DNA from: Leptolyngbya sp. RL_3_1
GTDB lineage: Bacteria > Cyanobacteriota > Cyanobacteriia > Phormidesmidales > Phormidesmidaceae
Direction: 5' to 3'
Assembly (NCBI GenBank): GCA_012032425.1
Contig: JAAUQE010000003.1
Location: 1 to 38,948, forward strand
DNA length: 38,948 nt
Shown here: piece after piece, positions 1 through 8,613 of the stretch
Layout of the letters: the number at the start of each line of letters is the position of its first letter
Position numbering within the stretch: the stretch's first letter is position 1
The notes under the pieces: generated by a model
Database searches by the model: none
The model's input: the letters and a program-made list of their open reading frames with translations, nothing else
What the model was told of the DNA's origin: nothing
Program-made: the position numbers and the translations under genes

Positions 1-904
1 GGGCACGGCCTTCTCCAGCGAGATTGCCAATCTCGCGAGCGATCTCCAGGCTTTGTTGGTAGGAGTCAATGGCGCGCTCGTACTGGCCCAGGCTGTAGTA
101 AACAATGCCAAAATTGTTCAGGGCACGACCTTCTCCAAGACGATTGCCTGCGGCCTGATAGAGTTCTAAAGCCCGCTCCCAAGCGGCCAGCGCTTCCCGA
201 AACTGGCTAAGGCTGTACTGTTGAAGCCCTTGCTCTAGCAGTTGGTCAGCTTCCGCAGTCGCAGTATTAATCTCCTGCGCCCGTTGATAGTCCTCAGCGC
301 TGATGGTCGCCACCGTTAGCCTGTAGCCCCCCCGCCCCGAAGCGTTATAGGTATTTGCAAGGACTGAATACTGGCCCGTTTGGTTCAACTGAACATGAAT
401 AATTGAGTTCAGTCCCTCAACGCTGTCATCGTTTTCTGCAACCCGCTCATCATCAGGGCCAACCAGCGTCAGGTAGGTATCAAAGTCATCACTGCTGAGG
501 CGAATTTCGATGAATTGTCCAGCTTCCCCCTCAAAGGTGTGCAGGTCGTACAGACTGCCATCCTGCAAGACCTGATCGCCATCCTCTAGTTGCCCTTCCA
601 CCTCTAGCAGGGTGTCTGTTCCGGCCTGCTTTAACCCAGGCGGCGACACCAAAGGGGCTACTTTTTCCAATCCTTCAGGCAAAGACAATGCTGCTTTTGG
701 GTCTTTCTCCTTCAGCGGGTCGAGATCCCAGGGTTCTGGGGTCACATTTGGGCGTAACGTTTCATCCTCCCCAAAGAACCCTGGGATCTGGGGAGCCTCA
801 CCAGATCGCGCCGCCTGCAACGGTTGCCAACCACTCGCGAATTGCGTCGCGGGCACTAGCAGGGCCGAGAGCAGGGCAAAATTGAGCAGATGGGCATGGG
901 GCAT
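1..904 (-). CDS. Exported PPC-TPR protein, N-terminal part (runs off left edge)
   Basis: An open frame of about 301 codons starts at the ATG complementary to 902-904 and continues past base 1, so the C-terminus is outside the window. The first ~28 residues are hydrophobic and signal-peptide-like. A pre-peptidase C-terminal (PPC) type beta-domain follows (DGSLYDLHTFEGEAGQ, DFDTYL, ENDD, GRGGYRLTV), and then at least two TPR units with the kinesin-light-chain type ALNNFGIVYYSLGQYERA pattern. The order and wording match the complete PPC-TPR-CHAT gene at 35503-38636, so a CHAT protease domain probably lies in the missing part; that is inference. A periplasmic or surface location is suggested by the leader. 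The gene points away from deoC, across a 282-bp divergent spacer. Confidence 0.8.
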   Translation of the reverse strand, partial: MPHAHLLNFALLSALLVPATQFASGWQPLQAARSGEAPQIPGFFGEDETLRPNVTPEPWDLDPLKEKDPKAALSLPEGLEKVAPLVSPPGLKQAGTDTLLEVEGQLEDGDQVLQDGSLYDLHTFEGEAGQFIEIRLSSDDFDTYLTLVGPDDERVAENDDSVEGLNSIIHVQLNQTGQYSVLANTYNASGRGGYRLTVATISAEDYQRAQEINTATAEADQLLEQGLQQYSLSQFREALAAWERALELYQAAGNRLGEGRALNNFGIVYYSLGQYERAIDSYQQSLEIAREIGNLAGEGRA

Positions 905-969
905 GGGGCAGACTCCAGCGGGGGGTGATATTTATCACTATTGCTGAGTCCAGTCAGCTTATTCAATCA

Positions 970-1032
970 GGGGGCAGGTCCCTAGAGAGAATGTTCTTGC
1001 TCTATTCAGTTTCTGTTTAGGGACCTGTCCCC
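970..1032. repeat. REP-like imperfect inverted repeat between divergent genes
   Basis: Arms at 970-984 (GGGGGCAGGTCCCTA) and 1018-1032 (TAGGGACCTGTCCCC) are reverse complements with one mismatch, around a 33-nt AT-richer loop. The repeat lies between the 5' ends of two divergent genes, so it is not an obvious terminator. The GGGAC-AGGTCCC type sequence resembles REP/RAYT-associated palindromes, but no transposase is nearby. Confidence 0.6.
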
Positions 1033-1186
1033 TTCACCGAGCGAGATCGCCCTGCGGCTCATAAATCTGAAATGCTTTGGCTATGAGTTCACGGTTCCTG
1101 AAGCACCCGACCCCTCTGGTCTTGCGATAGTATCCAGGCAGCGCTCGATCCAGATTCACCCCAGGCGCTGAAGGTACCCCCGCCCC

Positions 1187-1871
1187 ATGACCGCTAGATA
1201 CCCAAGTCAATCCGAGGTCGATCTCGCCCCTCTGATCGACCATACGCTACTGACCCCGATGGCCACCCCAGAGCAGGTTAACCATTGGTGTGATGAGGCC
1301 GATCGCTACGGCTTTGCCGCCGTTTGCGTCAGCCCCATCCATGTGCGTCAAGCCAAAGAGTGCTTACAAGGGTCTAAAACCTCAGGTCTGTACCGTGATT
1401 GGTTTCCCCACCGGAGCAACGACCCCAGCAGTAAAACTCTACGAGGCCCAAGAGGCCGCCGAGAATGGGGCGACAGAACTAGACGTGGTGATCAATTTGG
1501 GCTGGCTGAAGCTAGGTAAGGTGGACCTGATCCATCGAGAAATTGCCTCCATTTGTGAAGAAACCGGCCAAGTGGTTAAAGCCATCCTAGAGGCACAACT
1601 GCTGAACCCCGAAGAGCTGCGGCAAGCGGCGGATGTTTGCATGGATGCTGGCGCTGCCTTCCTCAAAACCAGCACCGGCTGGCAAGGGGGCGCTACGGTG
1701 GCAATCATTGAACAGTTGCAAGCCATTAGCAAGGGCCGGGTGGGGATTAAAGCCTCCGGAGGGATTAGCACCGCTGAGCAAGCCTCATTGCTAGTTCAAG
1801 CGGGAGCCACGCGCCTCGGGACTTCCCGAGGCCCTGACTTGGTTAAGCAACAGCGAGAAGACCAGTCCTGA
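1187..1871 (+). CDS. deoC: Deoxyribose-phosphate aldolase (class I), one apparent frameshift
   Basis: DeoC cleaves 2-deoxyribose-5-phosphate to glyceraldehyde-3-phosphate and acetaldehyde in deoxynucleoside catabolism. The N-terminal frame gives IDHTLLTP and [10 protein letters not shown]. The C-terminal frame gives [12 protein letters not shown], the Schiff-base lysine in FLKTSTGW, and GIKASGGI, all typical of the family. The frames join at an A run (1376-1379): removing one A gives a continuous [15 protein letters not shown] and a protein of about 227 residues, the usual length. A sequence error is more likely than a pseudogene because both halves are intact. The start is the first ATG, with no clear Shine-Dalgarno. 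recO begins 10 bp downstream, so the genes are probably cotranscribed. Confidence 0.88.
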
Positions 1872-1881
1872 GCCGTTACCC

Positions 1882-2826
1882 ATGAGTCGTTCTTACAAAA
1901 CCACGGGGATCAATCTCAAGGGTATGCCCATGGGGGAGAGCGATCGCCTACTCACCATCTTGACCATGGAGCATGGCTTGATTCGGGCGATCGCCCCCGG
2001 TGCCCGCAAACACAAATCTCGCCTGGGGGGACGCAGCGGCCAGTTTGTGATCAATCAGCTTTTGGTGGTCCAAGGTAAAAAGCTAGATAAGGTGATCCAG
2101 GCCGAAACGGTCCAGTCTTTTCCCAAATTGGCCGCCGATTTGATGCGGTTAACCGCCAGCCAGTACCTGGCCGAACTGGTGCTCGCCCAGGCCCTCAGTG
2201 AGCAGCCCCAAGAGCCCCTGTTCACTTTATTTGTCGAGCATTTAACCCGTTTAGAACAGGCTCCCCCAGCGGGGGTTTTACCCAGCTTATGTCAAGGCAT
2301 TTTCCACTTGCTGGCGTTGGCTGGGGTGGCTCCCGAAGTGCGTCAATGTTGCTTGAGTCAGCGGGCGATCGTGCCGGATCTCAGTCAAACCGACTGGCGC
2401 GTCGGGTTTAGCGCCGCTGCTGGGGGCATTGTCAGCGCTGACCTGTTGTATCAAGTTCCGACCGCTGCTCAATCTCCCAGCCTACGAACTGCCCCAGGGC
2501 GTTACGCTGGTAAAGGCGGTTGGCCTCAGGTTAGCCAAAAAGCCACCCGGTCTGCTGGTGCTCAGGCTGCTCAAGCTGCCGAAACCACCTTGATTGCGGC
2601 AGCGGAACTCGCTCTCCTCCAGCGCCTCGGCGGTCCTGAATTGATTAGTAGCCAACCTCAGGGCGAAGCGATCGCTGCCGCTCAGGCCACGAGCCCCTTG
2701 TGGCAGCGGGTTGAGCAACTGCTACGGCATTATGCCCAGCACCATTTTGATCGCCCGATTCGGTCTGCCAACCTGATTGATACCTGTTTTGCCCTCCCTG
2801 TGATCCCTCCGGCCCCTTTTGATTAA
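1882..2826 (+). CDS. recO: DNA repair protein RecO
   Basis: RecO promotes annealing and loads RecA onto SSB-coated DNA in the RecFOR gap-repair pathway. The 314-residue protein has the N-terminal OB-fold start seen in the family (YKTTGINLKGMPMGESDRLLTIL) and the GARKHKSRLGG basic segment. A helical C-terminal domain follows, with the QCCLSQRAIVPDL stretch and a terminal RSANLIDTC. Residues ~195-235 (around SLRTAPGRYAGKGG) look less conserved, and a compensated double indel there cannot be excluded. The stop overlaps the start of the MFS gene by one base (TAATG), implying translational coupling within deoC-recO-MFS. Confidence 0.88.
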   Translation: MSRSYKTTGINLKGMPMGESDRLLTILTMEHGLIRAIAPGARKHKSRLGGRSGQFVINQLLVVQGKKLDKVIQAETVQSFPKLAADLMRLTASQYLAELVLAQALSEQPQEPLFTLFVEHLTRLEQAPPAGVLPSLCQGIFHLLALAGVAPEVRQCCLSQRAIVPDLSQTDWRVGFSAAAGGIVSADLLYQVPTAAQSPSLRTAPGRYAGKGGWPQVSQKATRSAGAQAAQAAETTLIAAAELALLQRLGGPELISSQPQGEAIAAAQATSPLWQRVEQLLRHYAQHHFDRPIRSANLIDTCFALPVIPPAPFD

Positions 2827-4235
2827 TGCTGCGCGAGTCTGAACCTGATGCCGACATCACTGAGCCCCAAGAACCCTTATCAGAACTGCCTCAAGATTCA
2901 GGGTCTACCGGCTCCGAATCCGGTTCCTTAGGCCCGGAAGCGGTTGCCGACGATGCCAACACTGGGTTCTGGCCGGTCCTACAGAACCGCAATTTTTTGG
3001 TGCTGTGGAGCGGTCAGGTTTTTCTCAGTTGGCCGATAAGGTCTACTTGGTGTTGATGGTGGCGATCATTGGCAGCCAGTTTGAGACGCCCGGTCAGAGC
3101 ATTAGCGGTTGGGTCTCGGCGGTGATGGTGGCCTTTACGATCCCAGCGGTGCTATTCGGGTCGTTGGCGGGGGTGTATGTAGACCGCTGGAATAAGCAGG
3201 GGGTGATGGTCAGTACCAATCTGCTGAGGGGCGGGTTGGTGCTGGCCCTGCCGTTAATCCTGTGGTTGAGCCAAGGATGGGGGGCCATTGCCCACCTGCC
3301 CACGGGCTTTTGGCTCCTGCTGGGCATTACCTTTTTGGTCTCTACCCTGACCCAGTTCTTTGCCCCCGCTGAGCAGGCGGTGATTCCTCTGTTGGTGGAA
3401 AGTCGTCATCTACTGTCGGCGAACTCGCTATACACCACCACGATGATGGCCTCGGTGATTGTGGGCTTTGCAGTGGGAGAACCGGTCCTGGCGATCGCCG
3501 ATCGCCTATTAACCCCCCTAGATGGCGGAGCCGGTTGGGGTAAAGCGATTTTAGTCGGGGCAGGTTATGGCTTGGCCGGTTTGTTGCTGCTAGCCATTCG
3601 GGTTCCAGAGCAGCCTCGGCAAATGTCTCAAACCGATAATCATCCTTGGCAAGACATTAAAGCAGGGCTGAGCTATCTGGGCAAAAATGTCCAGGTCAGA
3701 AACGCCATCTTGCAACTGGTGGTGCTGTTTTCAGTTTTGCGGCCTTGGCGGTGCTGGCAGTGCGCTTGGCAGAAGTCATGCCCGCGATCGCCGCCTCTCA
3801 GGTTTTGGCTTTTTGTTGGCGGCGGGTTGGGGTGGGTATGGCGCTGGGGGCCGCAGTGGTGGGGCAGTTTGGTCAGCAGTTTTCCCGCTTGGTGCTGAGC
3901 CTCTATGGTTCCATGGGCATGGGGCTGATGCTAGTGGCCATGGCGTTTGTCACCACCCAACTCTGGCCGACCCTGGGGTTGATTGGCGGCATCGGCATCT
4001 TTGCCGCCGCGATCGGAATTCCCATGCAGACCACCATTCAAGAGCAGACCCCACCCACCATGCGGGGCAAGGTCTTTGGTTTGCAAAATAATCTGGTCAA
4101 TATTGCTCTGAGTTTGCCCCTCGTCTTGGCCAGTGTCGCTGAAACGTTTTTGGGCTACCGGTGGTCTTTGGAGGCTTGGGCGCGGTGGTGATCACCGCTG
4201 GTCTCGCCATTGCCTTTTGGTCTGGTGATTCGTAG
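2826..4235 (+). CDS. Major facilitator superfamily transporter, broken by several apparent frameshifts
   Basis: Conceptually joined frames give an acidic ~45-residue N-terminus, then FWPVLQNRNFLVLWSGQVF-SQLADKVYLV and about 12 hydrophobic segments typical of an MFS exporter. The GVYVDRWNKQGVM loop between TM2 and TM3 and MRGKVFGLQNN later fit that family. At least three shifts are needed. One T is missing from the run at 3019-3023. Another T is missing near 3735-3738 (restores FSVFAALAVLAVRLAE). A third shift lies near 4150-4165, after which LPVVFGGLGAVVITAGLAIA reads to the TAG at 4233-4235. The region 3800-3835 may hold two more compensating indels. Substrate cannot be told. The start overlaps the recO stop. 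Confidence 0.78.
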
Positions 4236-4251
4236 TCTGGTGATTTGTAGG

Positions 4252-6183
4252 TCAAGGATGCTCAGAATACTTCTTAGCACCAGGGATTGACTGGGGCAGC
4301 CCTTGGGCAGGGCGGGAGGATTGGGAGAGCGTGTAGGCTTTGGTTTTGTCCTTGCGCCCTAGCAACTGGATTTCACCCATGGGCGTGGCAGGATAGCGAT
4401 CGCGCACCTGCGCATAGGTGGTCTCACTTAACAAAATCGGATAGGGAGCCCCCTGCGGGAGGATTTTGGTACTGCTCTCTAACCGAGCCGCCACGTTCAC
4501 GGTGTCTCCAAACAACGAATAGCTCAACCGTTGGCGATTGCCCACAGTCCCGACAATCACCTTGCCCGTGTGGATACCGACCCCAAACCTCACCTCTGGC
4601 AACTTCTCAGCCCGGAACTCTTGGTTCAAGGATTGCAGCCGTTCATGCATGGCTAATGCTGCCGCTACTGCCGCGATCGCATCGGCTTGCACCGCACCAT
4701 TTTCGGACCGCGCTAAAGGGGCTCCAAAGGCTGCCATGATCGCATCGCCGATGTATTTATCGACCACCCCACCGTGGTCCATGATGCAGCTGGTCATCAC
4801 TTCAAAATAGCGGTTCAGCCAAGGCAGCAACTTTTGGGAGGTAAGGTTTTCACTGATGGTCGTGAAGCCACGAATATCGGTGAATAGTACCGTGGCCGTC
4901 AACTCTTGGGGTTGAATCACCCCATCCTGTAGAATTTCGCCGCGATGTTGCCATAGAAAATTGGCCATCTCTGGGGATAAATTGATGGCAAAGAGAGCCA
5001 TCAGGGCCTGACGTTCTCGCTGCTCAATCAGTTGGAGGCCGAGGGTACTGAGCAAAACGGTGCCAATGGGAGCGGCAATGGGTAGCCAGACTTTGCCTAA
5101 AAAGCTGCCGTAGGCAAGGGCAAACCAGAGCGGAATGACCGCTGCCAAAGCCGCAATTCGGCCTCGCATCGGCAGGGGCTTGAGCAGGGGGATACTACCG
5201 ATGCCACAGGCTAACAGCAAGGCCATCACGGCCCACAACGGCGCGCGGGTGATAAAAGCGTTACCCAGCAGATTATCCACGACTGCGGCATGGAGATAGA
5301 CCCCCGCCGTGGGCACCGTTGCATGGAAAGGGGTGCGGAGGGGATCGATCGCGGTGCCTGTGACGCCAACTAAAACGATCTTGTTTTGCAATGTACCGAT
5401 ATCAACGCGATCCTCTAGCACATCCACCAAGGACAGCACCTGTAACCCTGACCCTTGACTCGTTGCATCAATGGGTCCCGGCCAGTTCACCCACTGATCG
5501 CGACGATCAAATTGCTGTGGCTGCTCAAAGAGACGTTCCAGAAATTCATTTAAATCTGCTGAAAGCTGGGTTTCGGGGCTGAGGGTGTTTTCCAGGCTGG
5601 TGCGATAGACATCGAGCAAGGCCACGCTAAAACTGGGGAACTCGCCTTCATAGAGCCAGATGCGGCGGCTGATGCCATCACTATCGACCGTGTGTCTAAC
5701 GCTGCCCAGCAAGAAGGTGCCATCAGCCCCCTGGGTCAAGCTGAGGCTATTTTGCAGGGACTGTCCCTGGCCATTATCCCCCTCGGCTAAAACCACATTG
5801 CCGCTAAAGGCAATACTGTCGGCAAAGGCGGCATCGGCGGCGGTCGCTTCAGGGAATAAAATATCAAACCCGATCGCGGCGGGCTGTACCGCTAACAATT
5901 GGTCCAGGAGTTCTGCATAGCGCTCGCGGGATAGGGGGAAGCGACCATAGCGCTTTAGACTGGCCTCGTCAATGGCGATGACAGCGATGCGATCATCCCA
6001 ATTGTGATCGCTCAGCCGAGCTCGCATTTGAAAGAGCCACGTATAGGCTGAGCGCTCTAAGGGTTCCCAGGTCCCGACCGCCCATAGGGTGATCGCCACC
6101 AGAGCCGAACCGAGCCCAACCCAGAGAAGTGAGCCCGGTTTTCGGGTCGCTGGGTCAGGGAGGGGACGTTGCTGAGAGGCCAT
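4252..6183 (-). CDS. CHASE2-domain class III adenylate cyclase, membrane sensor
   Basis: This 643-residue protein is an intact membrane receptor. A TM helix (residues ~19-40) is followed by an extracytoplasmic CHASE2 sensor (~45-310; IAVIAIDEASLKRYGRFPLSR, AIGFDILFPE, KIVLVGVTGTAIDP). Three TM helices follow (~312-390), then a cytoplasmic cyclase catalytic domain. The catalytic domain carries both metal-binding aspartates (LFTDIRGF and GDAIMAAFG) and a lysine in DKYIGD expected to select adenine. The transition-state Asn and Arg are in GDTVNVAARLES. This predicts ATP to cAMP conversion in response to an envelope signal; the ligand is unknown. It lies 40 bp downstream of the FecR-domain gene on the same strand, so the two are likely cotranscribed. 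Confidence 0.9.
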   Translation of the reverse strand: MASQQRPLPDPATRKPGSLLWVGLGSALVAITLWAVGTWEPLERSAYTWLFQMRARLSDHNWDDRIAVIAIDEASLKRYGRFPLSRERYAELLDQLLAVQPAAIGFDILFPEATAADAAFADSIAFSGNVVLAEGDNGQGQSLQNSLSLTQGADGTFLLGSVRHTVDSDGISRRIWLYEGEFPSFSVALLDVYRTSLENTLSPETQLSADLNEFLERLFEQPQQFDRRDQWVNWPGPIDATSQGSGLQVLSLVDVLEDRVDIGTLQNKIVLVGVTGTAIDPLRTPFHATVPTAGVYLHAAVVDNLLGNAFITRAPLWAVMALLLACGIGSIPLLKPLPMRGRIAALAAVIPLWFALAYGSFLGKVWLPIAAPIGTVLLSTLGLQLIEQRERQALMALFAINLSPEMANFLWQHRGEILQDGVIQPQELTATVLFTDIRGFTTISENLTSQKLLPWLNRYFEVMTSCIMDHGGVVDKYIGDAIMAAFGAPLARSENGAVQADAIAAVAAALAMHERLQSLNQEFRAEKLPEVRFGVGIHTGKVIVGTVGNRQRLSYSLFGDTVNVAARLESSTKILPQGAPYPILLSETTYAQVRDRYPATPMGEIQLLGRKDKTKAYTLSQSSRPAQGLPQSIPGAKKYSEHP

Positions 6184-6223
6184 GGCAAATGGGGGGCGGC
6201 TAGTAGGGCGGTGAATGGGGGGC

Positions 6224-7096
6224 TTAGTCGCGATCGATATCAGCTTGCCACACCGGCACAGAATAGTCGCGCACTTCTCCTAGCGGATTACGCACGGTGA
6301 AGGTGACCGTGCGATGGCCATGGGGTAAAAGCCTGACGGTACTAAACCAACCGGAGCGGCCAATCTCGATCGCTTCACCCTCCAGTAACAGGACATTGGT
6401 AGGGTTAATTCGGCCTTGTATGTAAAGGGTGCGATCGCGGCGATGGAAATCGACTAATTCCAACAAGAGTTCTTGATCGAGGGGTATCGGTGGCGTGGGT
6501 GGCTGACCCGGCACCAGAACCGAGGCAAAGCCAGCACCGACTTGCACCGATACGTCTTGGGCGCTGACCTCAACGGCACCCTGTAACGTGCCAATCGTAC
6601 TTTTGCCATCCGCCGCCACATTTACGCCAAATTCAGTGCCTCGCACTGAAGCGACACCGCTGGGGGTGTGCAGTTCTAGACGGCTATTGATGTTGGTAAA
6701 AGGCCGGGTTTGGATGCGGGCCTGCCCTTGGGTGACCGACAAAATCGTAATTTCAGATCCATCGGCCAAAGTATCTAGCCGCTGGACAGAGAAGTGAGTA
6801 TTTTCAGCAACGGAGATCGTGCCAATGCCGGTGTCAATCTCTAAAACGGTGCTGGCTCGACTGCTGGTTTCGATACCGTGTCCCGGTTGACTGAGGCGAT
6901 CGCCCGGTTGGGCCGACCGGACACTAGCTCCTCGATAGGTCACACTGCCCGACAATCGGCTCACTTCTAGCCAGCGATCGCGACCCGACTGGGCATCAGA
7001 CGGCAACCCTACGCTCAAGCCCACCAAGGTCAGCCCTAAGCCAGCCATTAGGACGGAGCGGGCGGTTGTCGTGCGTTTCAATGGGGTAGTAGCCAT
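6224..7096 (-). CDS. Exported FecR-domain protein
   Basis: From the ATG complementary to 7094-7096 the protein has 290 residues: a basic N-terminus (KRTTTAR), a hydrophobic leader ending near SDAQSG, then a FecR domain (GSVTYRGASVR, GDRLSQPGHGIETSSRASTVLEI, ELHTPSGVASVRGTEFGV, GTLQGAVEVSA). The C-terminal ~80 residues form a separate beta-rich module. An in-frame ATG 57 bp upstream exists, but it would put 19 extra residues before the leader, so the shorter start is preferred. This is not a FecIR iron regulator: there is no cytoplasmic N-terminal tail and no sigma factor nearby. FecR-domain proteins of this exported type probably bind ligand or scaffold in the periplasm; pairing with the downstream CHASE2 cyclase suggests a shared sensory role (inference). 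Confidence 0.82.
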   Translation of the reverse strand: MATTPLKRTTTARSVLMAGLGLTLVGLSVGLPSDAQSGRDRWLEVSRLSGSVTYRGASVRSAQPGDRLSQPGHGIETSSRASTVLEIDTGIGTISVAENTHFSVQRLDTLADGSEITILSVTQGQARIQTRPFTNINSRLELHTPSGVASVRGTEFGVNVAADGKSTIGTLQGAVEVSAQDVSVQVGAGFASVLVPGQPPTPPIPLDQELLLELVDFHRRDRTLYIQGRINPTNVLLLEGEAIEIGRSGWFSTVRLLPHGHRTVTFTVRNPLGEVRDYSVPVWQADIDRD

Positions 7097-7277
7097 TATC
7101 CATGCACATCCAGCATTTTTACGTATTATCCCTTGGTCAAGACCAGACTCCAAACCATAGCAGTGTGAGCTGGAACAATGGGTTATTCGAGCCGCAATCC
7201 TCTATCTCTGCTATGTAAAGAAATATTAACTAGAATAAGCTAAATCAATATGGACGAACGCACGGTTCGGAGGCGAT

Positions 7278-7934
7278 ATGGAACTGCATCAAATTGAGTC
7301 TAATCTCGCTAGTCCTAATCCTCAAAATCGGATGAAGGCGATGGTTGAACTCAGGAATCATGCCCCTGAGGTGGTTGTCCCTTTGCTCAAGCAGCGTATG
7401 CATGATCGAGAGTTTATTGTCCGTTCCTTTGTCGCGATGGGCTTAGGCAATAAACAAACGGAGGAAGGTTTTGCGGCGCTGCTAGATCTGATTGCGTGCG
7501 ACAGCGATGCCAACGTGGTCGCAGAGGCCGCCAATTCCCTCGCCAAGTTTGGTGATGCGGCAGTCCCTCACTTGGTTCAACTGTTTGAGCGTAATTCCCA
7601 TTGGCTGGTGCGGCAGAGCATCTTGGCGGCGCTAGAGGGCGTGGGACCTGAAATCCTCATGCAGCTCTGCCGTTGGGGCTGGGAAGGTGAGGATTTAGTG
7701 GTGCAGGGCAATGCGATCGCGATGCTTGGTCAACTCTGTGGCACGCCCCAAGAAACCCTGGCGCTGGCGATCCTGCTAGAAGCGGCTACTGCTGAGGCCG
7801 ATATGATTCGCGCCCAAGCGGCCAGAACCCTGAAAGAATTTGATCAGCACCCGCAGGCTCAAGCCGCCCTAGCGACACTCAGACAGGACACCAACCTGCG
7901 CGTCGTCGGGGCAACCTTCGAGAGCCTCGTGTAA
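7278..7934 (+). CDS. HEAT-repeat (PBS-lyase type) protein
   Basis: The 218-residue protein is built of about six ~31-residue helical HEAT-like repeats (RMKAMVELRNHAPEVVVPLLKQRM; FIVRSFVAMGLGNKQTEEGFAALLDLI; NVVAEAANSLAKFGDAAVPHLVQLF; WLVRQSILAALEGVG). It has no signal peptide or TM segment and is probably cytosolic. The fold is shared with phycobilin lyase subunits CpcE/F and NblB, but no phycobilisome gene is adjacent and no catalytic role can be read from sequence. The upstream 180 bp, divergent from the FecR gene, is AT-rich and probably holds both promoters. The GCGATATGG context before the ATG gives only a weak ribosome site. Confidence 0.75.
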   Translation: MELHQIESNLASPNPQNRMKAMVELRNHAPEVVVPLLKQRMHDREFIVRSFVAMGLGNKQTEEGFAALLDLIACDSDANVVAEAANSLAKFGDAAVPHLVQLFERNSHWLVRQSILAALEGVGPEILMQLCRWGWEGEDLVVQGNAIAMLGQLCGTPQETLALAILLEAATAEADMIRAQAARTLKEFDQHPQAQAALATLRQDTNLRVVGATFESLV

Positions 7935-7960
7935 ACCCCTTGTGGCTCATCCTCTAGGCC

Positions 7961-7986
7961 AGTAGAGGTAGGCTAGTAGAGGTAGG
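7961..7986. repeat. Short tandem duplication (14-bp unit)
   Basis: AGTAGAGGTAGG occurs at 7961-7972 and again at 7975-7986, downstream of the HEAT gene. It has no hairpin potential and no clear function. It is a small local duplication. Confidence 0.6.
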
Positions 7987-8153
7987 TCAGAGGGGGCTTG
8001 TGTTAATAGCGCGACCCCTTCGAATCCCCTTGAATGCTCGTTGTCCCCGGCCTTAGCCATTCATACAGCCAGCAATAATGTTGTTATCGGGATCACATCC
8101 TAGAACGCAGCCGCAGGATAATGGTAGTTATAAGCCCATATCCTATGCCACCT

Positions 8154-8160
8154 GAGGAGG
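8154..8160 (+). promoter_or_regulatory. Strong Shine-Dalgarno fixing a GTG start for cp12
   Basis: GAGGAGG at 8154-8160 lies 8 nt before a GTG at 8169. An in-frame ATG at 8121 would place this site inside the coding region and add 16 unrelated residues. Confidence 0.75.
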
Positions 8161-8168
8161 TCGTTGTT

Positions 8169-8402
8169 GTGAGCGTTGATAGCCAACAGTTTCAGGATGA
8201 ACTCGAAAAAGCCAGAGCCCAAGCTCGCAGCGTCTGTGCCGAAAAAGGGGAAGGATCACCCGAATGTGCAGCCGCTTGGGATGCGGTAGAAGAAATGCAG
8301 GCTGAGGTCTCCCACCAACATCAGGCCCCTAAAAAAAGTAATTTTGACCAATATGTCGAAGACAACCCCGACGCCCCCGAAGCGCGTATTTACGAAGACT
8401 AG
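8169..8402 (+). CDS. cp12: CP12 Calvin-cycle regulator lacking the C-terminal cysteine pair
   Basis: CP12 is a small, largely disordered redox switch that tethers GAPDH and phosphoribulokinase in the dark. Starting at the GTG, the protein has 77 residues, normal for the family. The N-terminal pair Cys23 and Cys33 (VCAEKGEGSPEC) and the core AWDAVEEMQAE are present. In the C-terminal GAPDH-binding tail the family pattern with two cysteines is replaced by YVEDNPDAPEARIYED: Val63 and Ala72 stand where the cysteines should be. The reading frame and the rest of the tail are intact, so this is a substitution and not a frameshift. Such a protein should form only the N-terminal disulfide. It may be a paralogue of a canonical CP12 elsewhere in the genome. 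Confidence 0.88.
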   Translation: MSVDSQQFQDELEKARAQARSVCAEKGEGSPECAAAWDAVEEMQAEVSHQHQAPKKSNFDQYVEDNPDAPEARIYED

Positions 8403-8504
8403 AGTTTTAGGATTAGGGGATGGCACTCGACAATCATGCCGTCACTGCTAGGCAGCAGTAGGGGACAAGCAGGTACATAGCGTACCGCTTCACTAGGGCG
8501 CAAC

Positions 8505-8525
8505 GCCATAGCCTTACGGCATGGC
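8505..8525. repeat. Intergenic hairpin repeat
   Basis: GCCATAGCC and GGCATGGC pair with one bulged A around a TTAC loop. The surrounding CACTAGGGCGCAACG and TAGTGCGCCCC sequences carry partly complementary elements. This resembles short intergenic repeats seen in many cyanobacterial genomes. It follows the cp12 stop by ~100 bp and has no U tract, so a terminator role is doubtful. Confidence 0.5.
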
Positions 8526-8571
8526 TCCGCTAGTGCGCCCCTACCCTCAGCAACTTTTGTGCCCGGTATAT

Positions 8572-8613
8572 TTTTTGATTGCAGCTCCCTTATTTTTGAT
8601 TGCAGCTCCCTTA
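8572..8613. repeat. Perfect 21-bp tandem duplication
   Basis: The 21-bp unit at 8572-8592, beginning TTTTTGATTGCAGC, is repeated exactly at 8593-8613. It lies between cp12 and the small conserved gene. Confidence 0.8.

Noticed and set aside
612-947. Plus-strand open frame of 111 codons
   Set aside because: It lies antisense to the clear PPC-TPR gene, with no family sequence and low-complexity composition.
6224-7096. FecI/FecR iron-signalling regulator
   Set aside because: The protein has a cleavable leader instead of a cytoplasmic anti-sigma tail, and no ECF sigma factor or TonB receptor is adjacent.
7278-7934. Naming the HEAT-repeat protein cpcE or nblB
   Set aside because: Only the repeat fold supports it; there is no phycobilisome gene nearby and no diagnostic residues can be cited.
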